From Mytilus californianus (lineage: Eukaryota; Mollusca; Bivalvia; Mytilida; Mytilidae): 64,000 nt of DNA. Below the pieces are notes generated by a model. The model did no database searches. It had not been told where the DNA came from and saw nothing but the letters and a program-made list of their open reading frames with translations. This document shows positions 10,449 through 21,200 of this stretch, piece by piece; position 1 is the stretch's first letter, and every line of letters starts with the position of its first letter. The stretch spans positions 106,327,640-106,391,639 of the forward strand of contig NW_026262712.1 of assembly GCF_021869535.1 (NCBI RefSeq), written 5' to 3'. Made by a program: the position numbers and the translations under genes.

Positions 10449-10845
10449 TTAAGGATGTTCGCTACTCTTGTTTTTGACTCTTTGTCTGATATTCGGAATC
10501 CTCTAGTTTTATCCATGTAGTGCTAATAAAAAATTTGTCCACTAACCCCTACTTTTCTTTTCATAATTTTATAACATGTAGTTTAAAACTCCATTTTTGA
10601 AAATCTTATGAAATCCTTGTTATTTTTCATTGTTTTTGAAAGACAAAAGGTGTTAATGTTAAATGTAAGAAAAATCTAGAGAGAATCATTTCCCGCCAAA
10701 TTTTCAATTGATTATATAGCAGAAACAAAGACACGGACCTATCATTTCTTTCTAATTTTTGAGTTCTCTAATTTATATTCTATCAATTTATAATAGTCTT
10801 TTAAAAGGCTTGTTTTTTTTTTAAACAGAGGAGCAACATCCTTAA
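10449..10845. mobile_element. short TIR repeat (about 397 bp)
   Basis: The left end TTAAGGATGTTCGCT and the right end AGCAACATCCTTAA are inverted repeats (one mismatch in the first 11 bases). The interior is AT-rich with no coding content. I recognise the TTAAGGATGTTCGCTACTCT end as a frequent bivalve repeat. Confidence 0.7.
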
Positions 10846-10871
10846 AAGCAAACTATGTTTAGAGTATCCCC

Positions 10872-10978
10872 TTCTCTGTCTAGACAACGTTTGGTAAATG
10901 CCTGTCTAGACAATGTACGGTAAAAGCCTGTCAAGACAATGTACTGTAAAAGCCTGTCTAGACAATGTACGGTAAAGG
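10872..10978. repeat. 26-bp tandem repeat, about 4 units
   Basis: The unit CCTGTCTAGACAATGTACGG plus TAAAAG is repeated four times with few changes (one unit has TCAAGAC). Each unit contains the palindrome GTCTAGAC. Confidence 0.9.
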
Positions 10979-11099
10979 TAAAGACGGGGCACATATACAA
11001 TGTAAGTGTTAGAGAGCCTCGAAGTATCAATGGTTATGATATTAGATATAGATATCTCATGAATAAATTTGATACTTAGATATATTGGCATCAAAGATA

Positions 11100-12889
11100 T
11101 ATGTATCTAAATCCTGGTCAATTTTATTCCATTTCAAATCACGTCATCCATGAATCTAAACCAGGAAAGCGGGTTTTCAATATTTGTATAGTGTATAGCC
11201 CATTCCAGACAATGCTACACCTATTACAATTGCTTCTTTGTCGTTTTTTTTTTAAACTAAGAAAATACAGACCCCGAGACAGAAGCAATTGCAAGTGCTG
11301 TATAGACACCAACAAAGAAAACAACTACGAAGCCGCTTTGAGACCTCTATCTAATGTATAAAAAATAAAAAAAAATGAATAAAAGTATCCTTATTGTACA
11401 AAATATAACTTGTAGAAATAGCAAGTTGAAATATGTTGGCTAAACTCAAACAAACTTTCACGCGTACGAGTAAACAACCCCCTTTTATTTAAAACCAAAA
11501 AAAGAATCTTTACATTTTTAAGTTAACTTTTAAAAATTAAAATTTTTTATGAAAAATAATCATTTAAATAATTCAGCTCACTCCAAAATTGATTAATTTA
11601 TTGTATTTTGAGTAACGTCTACTGGCCATATGATATGTGTATATTCAGTGCATAAACGGATTAATTGCATCCACTTCATTTGAATTTTGGTGGATAGTTG
11701 TCTCATTGCAAGCATACCACATCTCCTTATTTCTATATGAATAAATATATCAAATACAATGTAAGCAGATTCTTTCAAGTGTATGGACCGAGATGATAGG
11801 CAGAATATGTTTTTTTTTTTATATTTTGGTCGTTTAACCATATGGTTGTCAGTTTGTCGTCGACTTATGAGTTTGAATATCACTTTGATATCTACCGCCT
11901 CTCTTATACTGACAATAGAAACAGCGTATTTTAGAAAAGGGTGACATTAAGCCTTGCAATACGCTACTTGCATACCTCTCAAGGAATCGTTGCATGAGCT
12001 CTTTGACGTAAATTGAGCATGACACTATCCCAACACGAGTCATCGGATTGAACGTCCCAATTCCGACCATTCGTGGCTGAGTATTAATACATCCCACATA
12101 GCCTCCCTATCATATATCTTGCACGTTTAACGAATACAGTTTGTATAGCAAAATATAGCATGAATTTGATGAAAGTTTGCACAAATATTTTTATAACACT
12201 TGTTAACGTGTTAAAATTACATCTTAGGCATCTATATACAAATGCAGCGGGTTTAAACGTTTTAACAGGCACCAACCTTCACCCTAACCTGAAATAGTAG
12301 TGTAATATTAAAACTTAGAAAGGCACACTATAAAATATCAATTGAAATGGATTAACTCAATCAAAAAGACATATTAACTAAAACAAGTAAACATACACTG
12401 AACGAATAAATTTGATCTATGACACAATGTCAAAAAGACAACTATAACCTTGGACAAAATGGCGTTAAATAAAATAACGTACACAGGTAAATTTGAATAT
12501 AATAATTTTGTTGTTAGGAGTACGGAGATAGTTTTTACAAAATAAATGAATTTGTTATTCATAGTACGAGATCAGCAGTGAAAATTTATCGTCATACTAA
12601 ATACTTATCAAAGGTGGTACATGTTAAAAATAGTGAGACGAGATATAATACTTAATAAGAAAACATTGAATAACACAAATGCATTACAAATTTTGTAACA
12701 GGAAAGTACGATTTGAGAGTACTCGAAGATACTGAATGCTAGTTAAAAAAACAACAAATAATAAAAAATCATGCATCAGAGACTAAAATCAACTAAAACA
12801 CATCCCAGGGATTTAGTGTTTTAACGCCATGGACAGTCAAAGAAGACATGACTTGTGCAATGTCAAAATTAAAGTATCGAAAAGTAAAA
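11100..12889. other. no gene recognised; scattered repeat fragments
   Basis: Short frames here lack coding character. At 11640-11745 is a plus-oriented fragment of the mussel dispersed repeat (TGGTGGATAGTTGTCTCATT). At about 12232-12275 a TGCAGCGGGTTTAAACGTTT block matches the reverse complement of the start of the copy at 24695-25040. Confidence 0.55.
11640..11745 (+). repeat. mussel dispersed repeat fragment
   Basis: Terminal block only: TTTGGTGGATAGTTGTCTCA followed by GCATACCACATCTCCTTATT. Confidence 0.8.
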
Positions 12890-13140
12890 TCACAAAAATA
12901 CTGAACTCCGAGGAAAATTCAAAAAGGAAAGTCCCCAATCAAATGGCAAAATCAAAAGTTCAAACACATCAAACGAATGGATAACAACTGTCATATTCCT
13001 GACTTGGTACAGGCAGTAGGATAGTTTGGATTTAACCTTATAATAAATATGTATCATGTTATAATATATAGATAAAGCAATCTCTATATGGAAAATGAAC
13101 GTGGATGTGTATTTATACATCCAAAAAAACATTCAAAAAG
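12890..13140 (-). repeat. second dispersed repeat family
   Basis: The text CACAAAAATACTGAACTCCG, then GGAAAGTCCCCAATCAAATG and CATATTCCTGACTTGGTACA, is a repeat that I recognise from bivalve sequence. It abuts the 3' end of the Penelope-like relic. Confidence 0.65.
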
Positions 13141-13329
13141 AATACAAATTTAGTCATGTTTTAATTTTTTGATGACAAAATCGATATTTGTGCCAATGTA
13201 AACAATATTCAAAGATTTTATTACAACATTATTAAGATAACCTTTACTAATAAATTTGTTCAAAGGTGCGATGAGTTTACACGGATCACATAGTGATTTC
13301 GGCGCTTTTAGTACAATATTACCGTAAAA

Positions 13330-14280
13330 TTAAGGATGTGAAATACCGTTTTTGATACTGAGTTTTCTACAAGTACAGCCAAATTTACTAATCAAATCTT
13401 TGTATCTATGAAAGAATTTATTCACTTGACAAGTTTTAAGTAAGTTATGGTAACGAAATACCTGACTTAATAATTTACCACTGATGCATTGATTATGTTC
13501 GTTAAAATCTATGACATCACTACACACACGGGTATAACGAACGAGTTGTGATATATAAACACCTTATGATGGAGCCAAAGGAACATCGCCGTCTAAAAAA
13601 AGAAAATTGACAATAGGGAATGAAAAATCGTCCCTTTTGTCGTAAATTTTAGTATGGAGTTTCCCTTTAGAAATTGAAATGTCTAAATCTAGAAAAGGAA
13701 AACTACTGCTGTTTATGTTAGATTTATTTAAAGTAAGTTCCTTTGGGGAAATTTCGGTAGTATATTTAGAGAACTCTTTTAACGAAAAAATATCATCAAG
13801 ATAACGGTAGGTATTGTTGAATGTGTCAACCAAATGTAACAATGACGTGTCTTTACTGAGTTTGGTCATAAACTGAGATTCATAGCAATACAGGAATAAA
13901 TCTGCTATTAAAGGGGCGCAATTAGTGCCCATAGGAATACTCCTACCTGTCGATACACTTTATATATGTTGTCCAGCTTTATTACAAAACTTAATAACAA
14001 GTTCTTTGATAGTAATAAGGGAGGTAGTTAGAAGCACTGACAGATTAGTAGTAGAACACTTACTAGATGCAGAGATGAAACGAAATTTAAAAAGTTGTTT
14101 GTGTAATTCAGGTAACCAGTACATAGTCGGGACTTTCAAATGTTCGGAAGAGGCTTTAAGCTGGGTAGTGGCAGTGATATGCGTGTTTACAATTTGACTC
14201 TCTGTGGAGCGTACGGACCTGAATGTAATTAAGAATTGATAATTTCGTTTTGGAGAGCTTCCGTGTAGTATATGCGTCAC
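13330..14280 (-). pseudogene. reverse transcriptase of the Penelope-like relic
   Basis: Segments in order on the minus strand: 14280-13960 (PTMYWLPELHKQLFKFRFIS), 13932-13564 (MGTNCAPLIADLFLYCYE, TYRYLDDIFS, SFPFLDLDIS, KIYDKRDDF), and 13527-13330 (VCSDVIDF, FRYHNLLKT). The polymerase Asp pair of YLDD is present. Frameshift near 13940 and stop TAA near 13560. Weaker similarity continues to about 13160 (APKSLCDPCKLIAPLNKF). Confidence 0.8.
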
Positions 14281-14736
14281 GCCACCACTACATTATTGAC
14301 GGCTTTGTCTGCCGGTACGAACAGAAACCGCTTTGCGATTACTTGGAGTTTATTTCTTTATTCTAGAAATGGGTATATCATGAACCCTATTATTAATTTC
14401 AGAATTGTTTTCAAAATGAGATATACGAATATCAACAGTATTCATAAGTTTATTCAAATAACTCTCCAGAGATTTTTTATCAGATTTTTCACGTTTACAC
14501 CAATTTTAACAGTAGGCAGACAGAGCGTCTTTAATGACCTGACGACACTGTTTCCAATCTATAATAGATGGAGGACGATATTTAGGTCCTTTCTTAAGAA
14601 AATTTTTGACCTCACGGTCTTCAACGATGTTGAGGTATCCTGTAATGACATGACCATAAGGAACATATCTAAAACTAGATGTTTCACAGTCTCAAGTGGA
14701 AGGAGCATTATTTTCTATATTGACGTCTGATGTTAC

Positions 14737-14910
14737 CAGTGGCGGATCCAGAACTTTTCATAAGGGGGGGGGGGGGGGGGGGGGGGCTGACTGACCTAAA
14801 AGTGAGGGGCGGGGCTCCAGTCATGCTTCAGTGATTCCCTATATAATCAACCAAATTTTTTCCACGAAAGGGGGCCCGGGTCCCCAAGGCCCCCCCTGGA
14901 TCCGCCTATG
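14737..14910. mobile_element. 174-bp TIR element (MITE) with a 23-G tract
   Basis: Ends CAGTGGCGGATCCAG and (reverse complement of the right end) CATAGGCGGATCCAG. Flanked by GTTAC at 14732-14736 and 14911-14915, a 5-base target duplication. The interior holds 23 consecutive Gs (14764-14786) and C-rich blocks, so it is prone to quadruplex formation. It interrupts the Penelope-like relic and is therefore younger. CAGTGGCG ends recall hAT elements, but those make 8-bp duplications. Confidence 0.8.
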
Positions 14911-15409
14911 GTTACTGACGTATAATTAAAAATTAAGCATTTGTTGTTTTTTTGTACGAATACGAAATAATAGGTGGTTCTGTATTATCAAAATATGGAG
15001 GTATTTGGCTATGGATGGTAGAGTCATTGAATATACTAGATAAGTTAATAAAATCAATACCTCTATTTATATATTTTGATTTAAGAAATGCCGTTTATGA
15101 TTTTCAGGTTTATCGATACTAGGAAACAGCCTGTGATGACAAAAGGCTGTAATAATATGGATGTATTCATAAAACGGGCTAAAAATGAAGTTTTATCACA
15201 CTCCAGAAAAATATCATATAATTTATTTATTGGTATATGACCAAGTTTGCATAATAATTGGTGTCTACCATCATTTTTTTTATTATATATAACAGATCAG
15301 CATGTGTACAATTTAAACGATGTTTAATACGTAGATTACGGTTTTTACGTTTACCATGAGACCTATTTTATCCCCCGTTTATCGACAATATTAATGACAT
15401 CGACAGAAG

Positions 15410-15715
15410 TTTTAGATATGTTCCCCTGTCCCAATATTTTGTCATTGAGACCGAGAGGATAAGATGTTTGGAGTCTTTATCCAAAATAGCTCGCGAACTG
15501 CACGGGATTTTTCAAATTGCTTGTGTGAATGTCCTGGTTGTTTCTGAACGGTTTGTTGTAATTTTATATATTTTAGATTGTGATTATGCTTATCTAAATG
15601 TTGGTATATCAAAATTTTTAGGTCTTCGAAAGCGGTAAAGGTGCTCTTGATTTCTTATGTAATATTCTCGTCCCGTATGTCCCACATATTGAATAACACA
15701 CTCAGGCTGGGTTCA
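15410..15715 (-). pseudogene. GIY-YIG endonuclease domain relic
   Basis: Three frames together give a recognisable GIY-YIG-like module: CVIQYVGHTGRE with EHLYR in one frame, QHLDKHNHN and EKSRAVRELFWIKT in another, and SYPLGLNDKILGQGN in the third. The Q-Y-V-G-x-T-G-R core, the H-L-x-x-H segment, the R-E-L-F-W-I block and the G-L-N-x-K end match the URI-type domain used by Penelope-like elements. Disrupted by two frameshifts. Confidence 0.65.
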
Positions 15716-16889
15716 AGTTACCACATAAATAAGTTTTTGGGTTTTTCAGGTAATTTCACAGGCAAAGGAGAGCGATAAAGCTCTCCCGTTCACTGTTGAC
15801 CTAACAGTATTGCGTGAAGTTAATCTGAGACAGGTAAGTCATTTTCTGGCATTGCACGGGAAAATTTGTGGATATCCACGTGCAATTTTGTTTAACAATC
15901 TGGCTGCAGAGGCATTGCCTTCTATGACACAATTATACACAGTGCTAAATGTTGTAGGATAATTTTGATAAGCTGCTGTAGAATTTATATTAGAAATACG
16001 ATTTTTGAAGCACGTGGATATCCTAGAAGTAGGGTTTTTTTTTTTTTTTTCTTCCCATTGCGTAATATCATGATTATATAAATAGGATATAGGAAAAATA
16101 AAAAAGACCGGAGGTTGTAACATTGAATAAGGATCACAATTACGGAATAAGAAATAATAGGCAAAGCAGTAAAAGAGCTCTTACAAAAAATGCCCGACGC
16201 AAAGGCTGAAGTAATACAAAACAGACATATAACAAACACAGGGCAAAACAGAGATTATAAGATATCTAAGTAAAACCATAGCAGGGGGGCAATAATAAAA
16301 ACAGCAAGCGTGGATGAGTATGTTTACATCCAAACACCATAATACTGAATACACAATTAAGAAAAAAGATATTATAAACATGTAAAAGCTCTCTCACAGC
16401 TTGAGCTGGTGAACTGTCGGATTGCTTTCACAATAGACTCATAACTTATCAACTAATCAAAGTTATAAAGAGTACTGACTGATACTATGATGTGGCTAGA
16501 AATTCTAACGCCATTAATTAATTGGACAGTCCTTATATTACAGTGTCTTAGTTTCTAGTTTCATTAGAAAATATGAAAAAAGGAAATTTTGGGTACCCGT
16601 CAATGAGACAGCAACGAAACAACACAAATGAGATATCTTAAGGTCAACCACAATCTTTAAAAAGGGTCTAAACCATGTCTCAAGCTCTAAATTGTCTAGA
16701 GTCGAGACATGAAGTGAATATTTAACAATTACCTGAACTTTATAACTCCTTTTCTAATAATAGTAACCTTTCCTGTGTTGTACCACTACGGATATAGGTA
16801 CACGAGGCGGTGGAAAAAACAAATGTGAAGTCAGGTAAGGTAAATTCTTCTTATTTTCGTTTTGCTAACAGGTAAAGTTTTGTGATACT

Positions 16890-17028
16890 GGGCTGATATG
16901 CATAAAACCACACAAGTTACATTTTGTAAGATATCCAATCGTAGTACTAATTCATCGTAGGACATATAGAAAAATCTGTCCGTTCGGAACAAATCTTAAC
17001 CCTTAAGTAGTTTTATGCATATCAGCCC
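16890..17028. mobile_element. 139-bp TIR element (MITE)
   Basis: The left end GGGCTGATATGCATAAAAC is the exact reverse complement of the right end GTTTTATGCATATCAGCCC (19 bp). Related ends are seen at about 8727 and in the fold-back at 24302-24385. Confidence 0.85.
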
Positions 17029-17455
17029 TGATTCCTAATAACGTAGCTTCTATTATGGGCTGATTATGATCCTTAATTAGCTTTTTCTATCTTCAGGTCG
17101 TCAGAATCGGACCGGGTGGTACATGTTCAAAGAAGCATGTGACGTGTTCAAACTTCTTAAAGACACGCTTATCCTTCAACTATTCATTTAACGTTTTCGT
17201 AGAACAAAGTTATATCGTATTTAAGCTTGAACAACACTGTATTTCGAAATAAACTATTGTTTTCACAGAGATATTCATGTAAATTAATGATGCGGATAAA
17301 TTGTACGGCAAATAGTTTTTTACTGTATGTGGAATAGAATAGATACTTTTTGCTATCATTGCTTCTTTGCTTCGGGTGTACCTATATCTGGAGGTGGTGC
17401 TACAAAGTGTGTACTATCAAATTTATATCAACACAATACAAAATTTAAATATAAC

Positions 17456-17461
17456 TTTATT
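17456..17461 (-). promoter_or_regulatory. possible polyadenylation signal AATAAA
   Basis: AATAAA on the minus strand starts 9 bases after the tyrosinase stop codon. It would give an unusually short 3' UTR. I saw no better site in the next 100 bases. Confidence 0.4.
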
Positions 17462-17470
17462 ATGGCACTT

Positions 17471-18281
17471 TTAATATTTGTCGTCCTTGACCGGTTGCAC
17501 TGGATCGCCTCTGGTTCGTGGATCAACAGAAAAGACGGGGAATGCATCACCAAAAGCTCCAGCTGCCAAACCAGACTTCTTGGCGATCAGATCTGCAATT
17601 TGTATTCCTTCCATTACATTGGTATGTGGTGCTTCTGCACGTGAGACGCAAACACCTCTGTAATCGTCACAATACTTATCTTTACTTCCGTGGCAGAATG
17701 GACATTCGGACAATGGATGATATTGGACTTGGAGGGCTAACTTGTGGGACTGTCCATAGCGGTTGATGAAGCCATCAATACGGGACAAATCGTTAGGAGA
17801 TTGCCCTTTCTGACCAGTCTTGACAAAATCTACAGCCGGGTCGATACCAACTTTAACTTGCTGCTTTCGGAATATCTCATATACATGATCGATCATTGAA
17901 TGAAGGACAAAGAATACTGGATCGAAGGCACTGTAGGCAAGGTTAGACATTAGACCGTTTACCCATGCATGAACATTATTGTGGTAACCTTCCATGTTGG
18001 ATTTTGGTTTTGCTGTTGGGGAAGAAACCTCACCCATTCGACGTTTGGAAAGAACAAATTTGATGATAGCATGACGGTCCAAAAGTGAGCCATATGCATT
18101 TATCTTTCGGAATAAGGGACCAATTGGTGTCTTGAAGCCTGCAAATGGGCCTGTAACTACAGGTCCATATCCGTTGCCGAAGTATTTTGGTGTCCAGACA
18201 ACAGAGTCTGCTGGTTTTTTCATGGCGTAATCTTCAGATGAATCCCAGTATGGTACTGGACATCCTAAAGCGGTCTCAAAC
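17471..18281 (-). CDS. fourth exon, CuB site and C terminus of the tyrosinase
   Basis: Acceptor ATTTCAG at 18282 completes the split Val codon, then FETALGCPVPYWDSS. Contains HNNVHAW, DPVFFVLHSMID and the cysteine cluster; TAA at 17471-17473. Confidence 0.9.
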
Positions 18282-21200
18282 CTGAAATGCATTGAAGTGT
18301 ACCACATGTTATCAAACTAAATTGCTATTATAGTATGATTCCATTAATGTAAAAAAAATACTATTCATTTACAAGCCATCTGTATGTAGAAAGGGAAATT
18401 GAAATTACGTTAAAAGTATTTGCAGAAAGTATATCACTTAAGTAAAGTATAGAAACCAGTGAATTTTAAAAACTTACACAAAAAGATAAAGTCTGTGCCA
18501 GCGAAGGAAATTTGGTCCGAAATGTGCAGTAGGGACAACTGTTATGTGTATCTGTGCTAACACATCATATTCACCGGACTACAAAATAAAGCATAATGAT
18601 AAAAATGAAATGTAAACCATTTTATCTTCAATTTCATGTTATCGTATGATTTATCCTTAAAGATTGTGTAATGGGAACAAAAACAAAACATTGGTTTTAC
18701 ACATTGACCGTAAAAGTGACTATACATTACACAGTACCATGACAAACGAATTACTGGAGTGCTAATTAGACACCCCAAACAAGCTCCAAACCCTCCCCAA
18801 AAGAATCAATCTCTTTTGATAAAGTGAATAACAACACATACAGAACAGGAATGATGGACACTAATAATTGCTATGGTTATGTCGATAAATAACTTTTCTT
18901 GTTTTCTTCCATATATTCATCGTAAAAAAGTTCTTACGTCGAAATGCATCCTAAGTGTCTTCTTAATCCGTTTATCAATTCGAAAACAGGTAACAGATAA
19001 TATGAGCAAGCTTAATTTGAAAAAGGGCTAAGTGGTCTAAGTAGTTCTTCTACTGTAATCACTAGCCAGTCAACACTGAGGTTGTAAATTCGGACCCCGC
19101 TCGTGTGGGTGCACTCTACTCCACTCTTAATTGACTAGGATTGTCAGTTTTCCTATCGAAGGTCGTTGTTTTTGTCCGGGCACTCCGGCTTCCTCTACCA
19201 GTAAAAACTGGCCGCCACGTTAAAACACCAACTATCAAACAATCTTAATTTGAAAAAAATAGACAACTTTTTAAACTAGTAATTGACGAAATTTTGTTTG
19301 TATTTTGAACACGTTGAACTGGATATGAATATGGAAAAATGATAGAGCATTTGTAACATTGGTTGATGTGAAATACCGTGATTCCAAAGTGAAATTAAAA
19401 CCGATTATTTAACTTCTCTGACGTCATACCTGTAGAACAATGGGTGTTATAAAGACGATGTCGATGTCGTAGCTTCAAAACGAATTGGGAATGCGTAGAA
19501 CAATACAGTTCCTTGCATTTTCTTTCTCCGATCCATTAAAAAAACTAATTTACTAAAAGTAATATATAATCCAAGAATTCAAATATTATTCTAATCACAC
19601 TTCTGTGGACGTATTTTCCATTGGTTGATTGATTGGTGTTTGACGCCACTTTCAGTGCTATTGCGCTATTTCGTGGCGGTCAGTTTTTATTGATGGAGGA
19701 AACCGGAGTGCCCGGAGAGAACCACCGACTTTCGGTAGGAAAACTGACAATCCTAGTCAAGAAAAGGCAATTAAAAGTGAAAATGCATATTTTTTTTTCG
19801 CTTTAAACGTACATTGATATAAGAAGATGTGGTATGAGTGCCAATGAGACAACTCTCCATCCAAGTCAAAATTTATAAAAGTAAACCATTATAGGTCAAA
19901 GTACGGTCTATATTTATGATTATTTCACAAATGTGCAATTAATTGTATATGCTACATATAAGTTTTTTCTATATTCACATGCAGTTCATCGAGTTCTAAA
20001 TGCATTAAAAATTTCGTCAAAATTTGAAATATTACCCAATAACGTATACTTTGCTTAAGTAGAACTTCACAAAGATTCGTCCGACCAGACCAGTCCGACC
20101 AAGTACATTTGATCAAATAAAACCGATGGATGTTTATAACCAATATTAAAATATTTAATTCGATAATTATCTTATCTGTAAGGCAAAAGGTAATTACAGT
20201 AATTAAGTAAACCTTCTGAACTTATGAATATTAAGAATTATTTTATTGTGTAGCCAGGGAAACAGAAATATAAACACATCATTTCTAAATTGAAACTTTT
20301 CATTTATATGTTGTAAAGAATATTTTAAAATTAAAATAAAATAGTACTACAAATCACATGGTGTATTTTGAACTAGATATAGTTCAATTGTATGTACAGA
20401 GGTACTGTAAACTGATGAAATATTTGTGTAAATTGTTAAAAACTGACGTATTCTGAAAAACTGTTATGCAGAAATGCTGGAGGCTAGCTATGTAAAAAGT
20501 AAAAAATTATTTTGTAAATTGAATTGGTCATGTAAAATAAGAGATTACCGATAGATTTATAACTTTTATAGGATTCTCCTAAATGTCAGCTTTAAGAATA
20601 CACCCATGATTTGCATTTTTATCTTAGTAGACCTGTTAATCTTAGATATAAACCATTTATTTAGCAAGTATCGTATACATAACGTAAATGTTTTTTGAAT
20701 ATACACAGAATCGCTGGAATATGTAATATGTACAACGGTAATTCTGTAGAAGATGCCTATCACTTACTTTTAGAATGTATTAGACATAAAGATATTTGTA
20801 TGAAGTATTTAAAACCTTACTACTGGAGAAATCCATCAGTATTTTACATTTTAATATTGTTATATGTTCGTAATATAAAAGAAATTAATAATATTGAAAC
20901 GTGTTCATGTACACTAAATAACTGACATATAACTTTATTTCTCAAGTATTTTCTTCTTACCTTTTTCATACGACGCACTGCTTCAGCGTACCTTTGGAAA
21001 GGTGCACCATTACGGGCTCTTATTTCTTCTCTTACTCTCCATACAGATTTGGTAGTACGTTTAACTCTATTTCCCATTTTGTTGAAAATTTCAAAGAAAG
21101 ACTTTCTGATCAGGCTTTTGATATAACCCATCTGATCATCAGTGAAGTTTCCTATACGTTGGTGGGATGAATCCAGTGGGATTAGAAGGTCGGTGCACTG

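Larger units (their letters stand above)
13150..15720 (-). mobile_element. Penelope-like retroelement relic with GIY-YIG upstream of RT
   Basis: Read on the minus strand, a decayed GIY-YIG nuclease region (15715-15410) precedes a reverse transcriptase (about 14700-13160). This order is opposite to canonical Penelope elements and fits the permuted Naiad/Chlamys-type clade reported as common in invertebrates. The RT has PTMYWLPELHK, RFISASSKC, IPMGTNCAPL, YRYLDD and YDKRDDF motifs. There is a frameshift just before IPMG, an internal deletion of roughly 100 residues between the NKAG and VYRQVG segments, a TAA where the motif SYGVYISQ should read Tyr, and a TIR element inserted at 14737-14910. 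Non-functional. Clade placement is inference. Confidence 0.78.
15721..17470. other. no gene; repeats only
   Basis: Contains a T-run at about 16032-16051, low-confidence repeat text around 16140-16380, and the small TIR element at 16890-17028. No coding exon seen. Confidence 0.45.

Noticed and set aside
11101..11361. 86-residue frame with a cysteine-containing end
   Set aside because: Low-complexity, no family resemblance, no splice context, and overlapped by an equally long antisense frame.
14272..14730. 152-residue plus-strand frame
   Set aside because: Antisense to the Penelope-like relic, whose minus-strand text (VPADKA, KYRPPSIIDWKQCRQ) has family motifs.
17327..17766. Plus-strand frames antisense to the tyrosinase last exon
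   Set aside because: Shadows of the minus-strand coding exon.
17471..18307. A single-exon tyrosinase starting at Met 18307
   Set aside because: The first nine codons lie upstream of a clear ATTTCAG acceptor and are intronic; the CuA site is in another exon.
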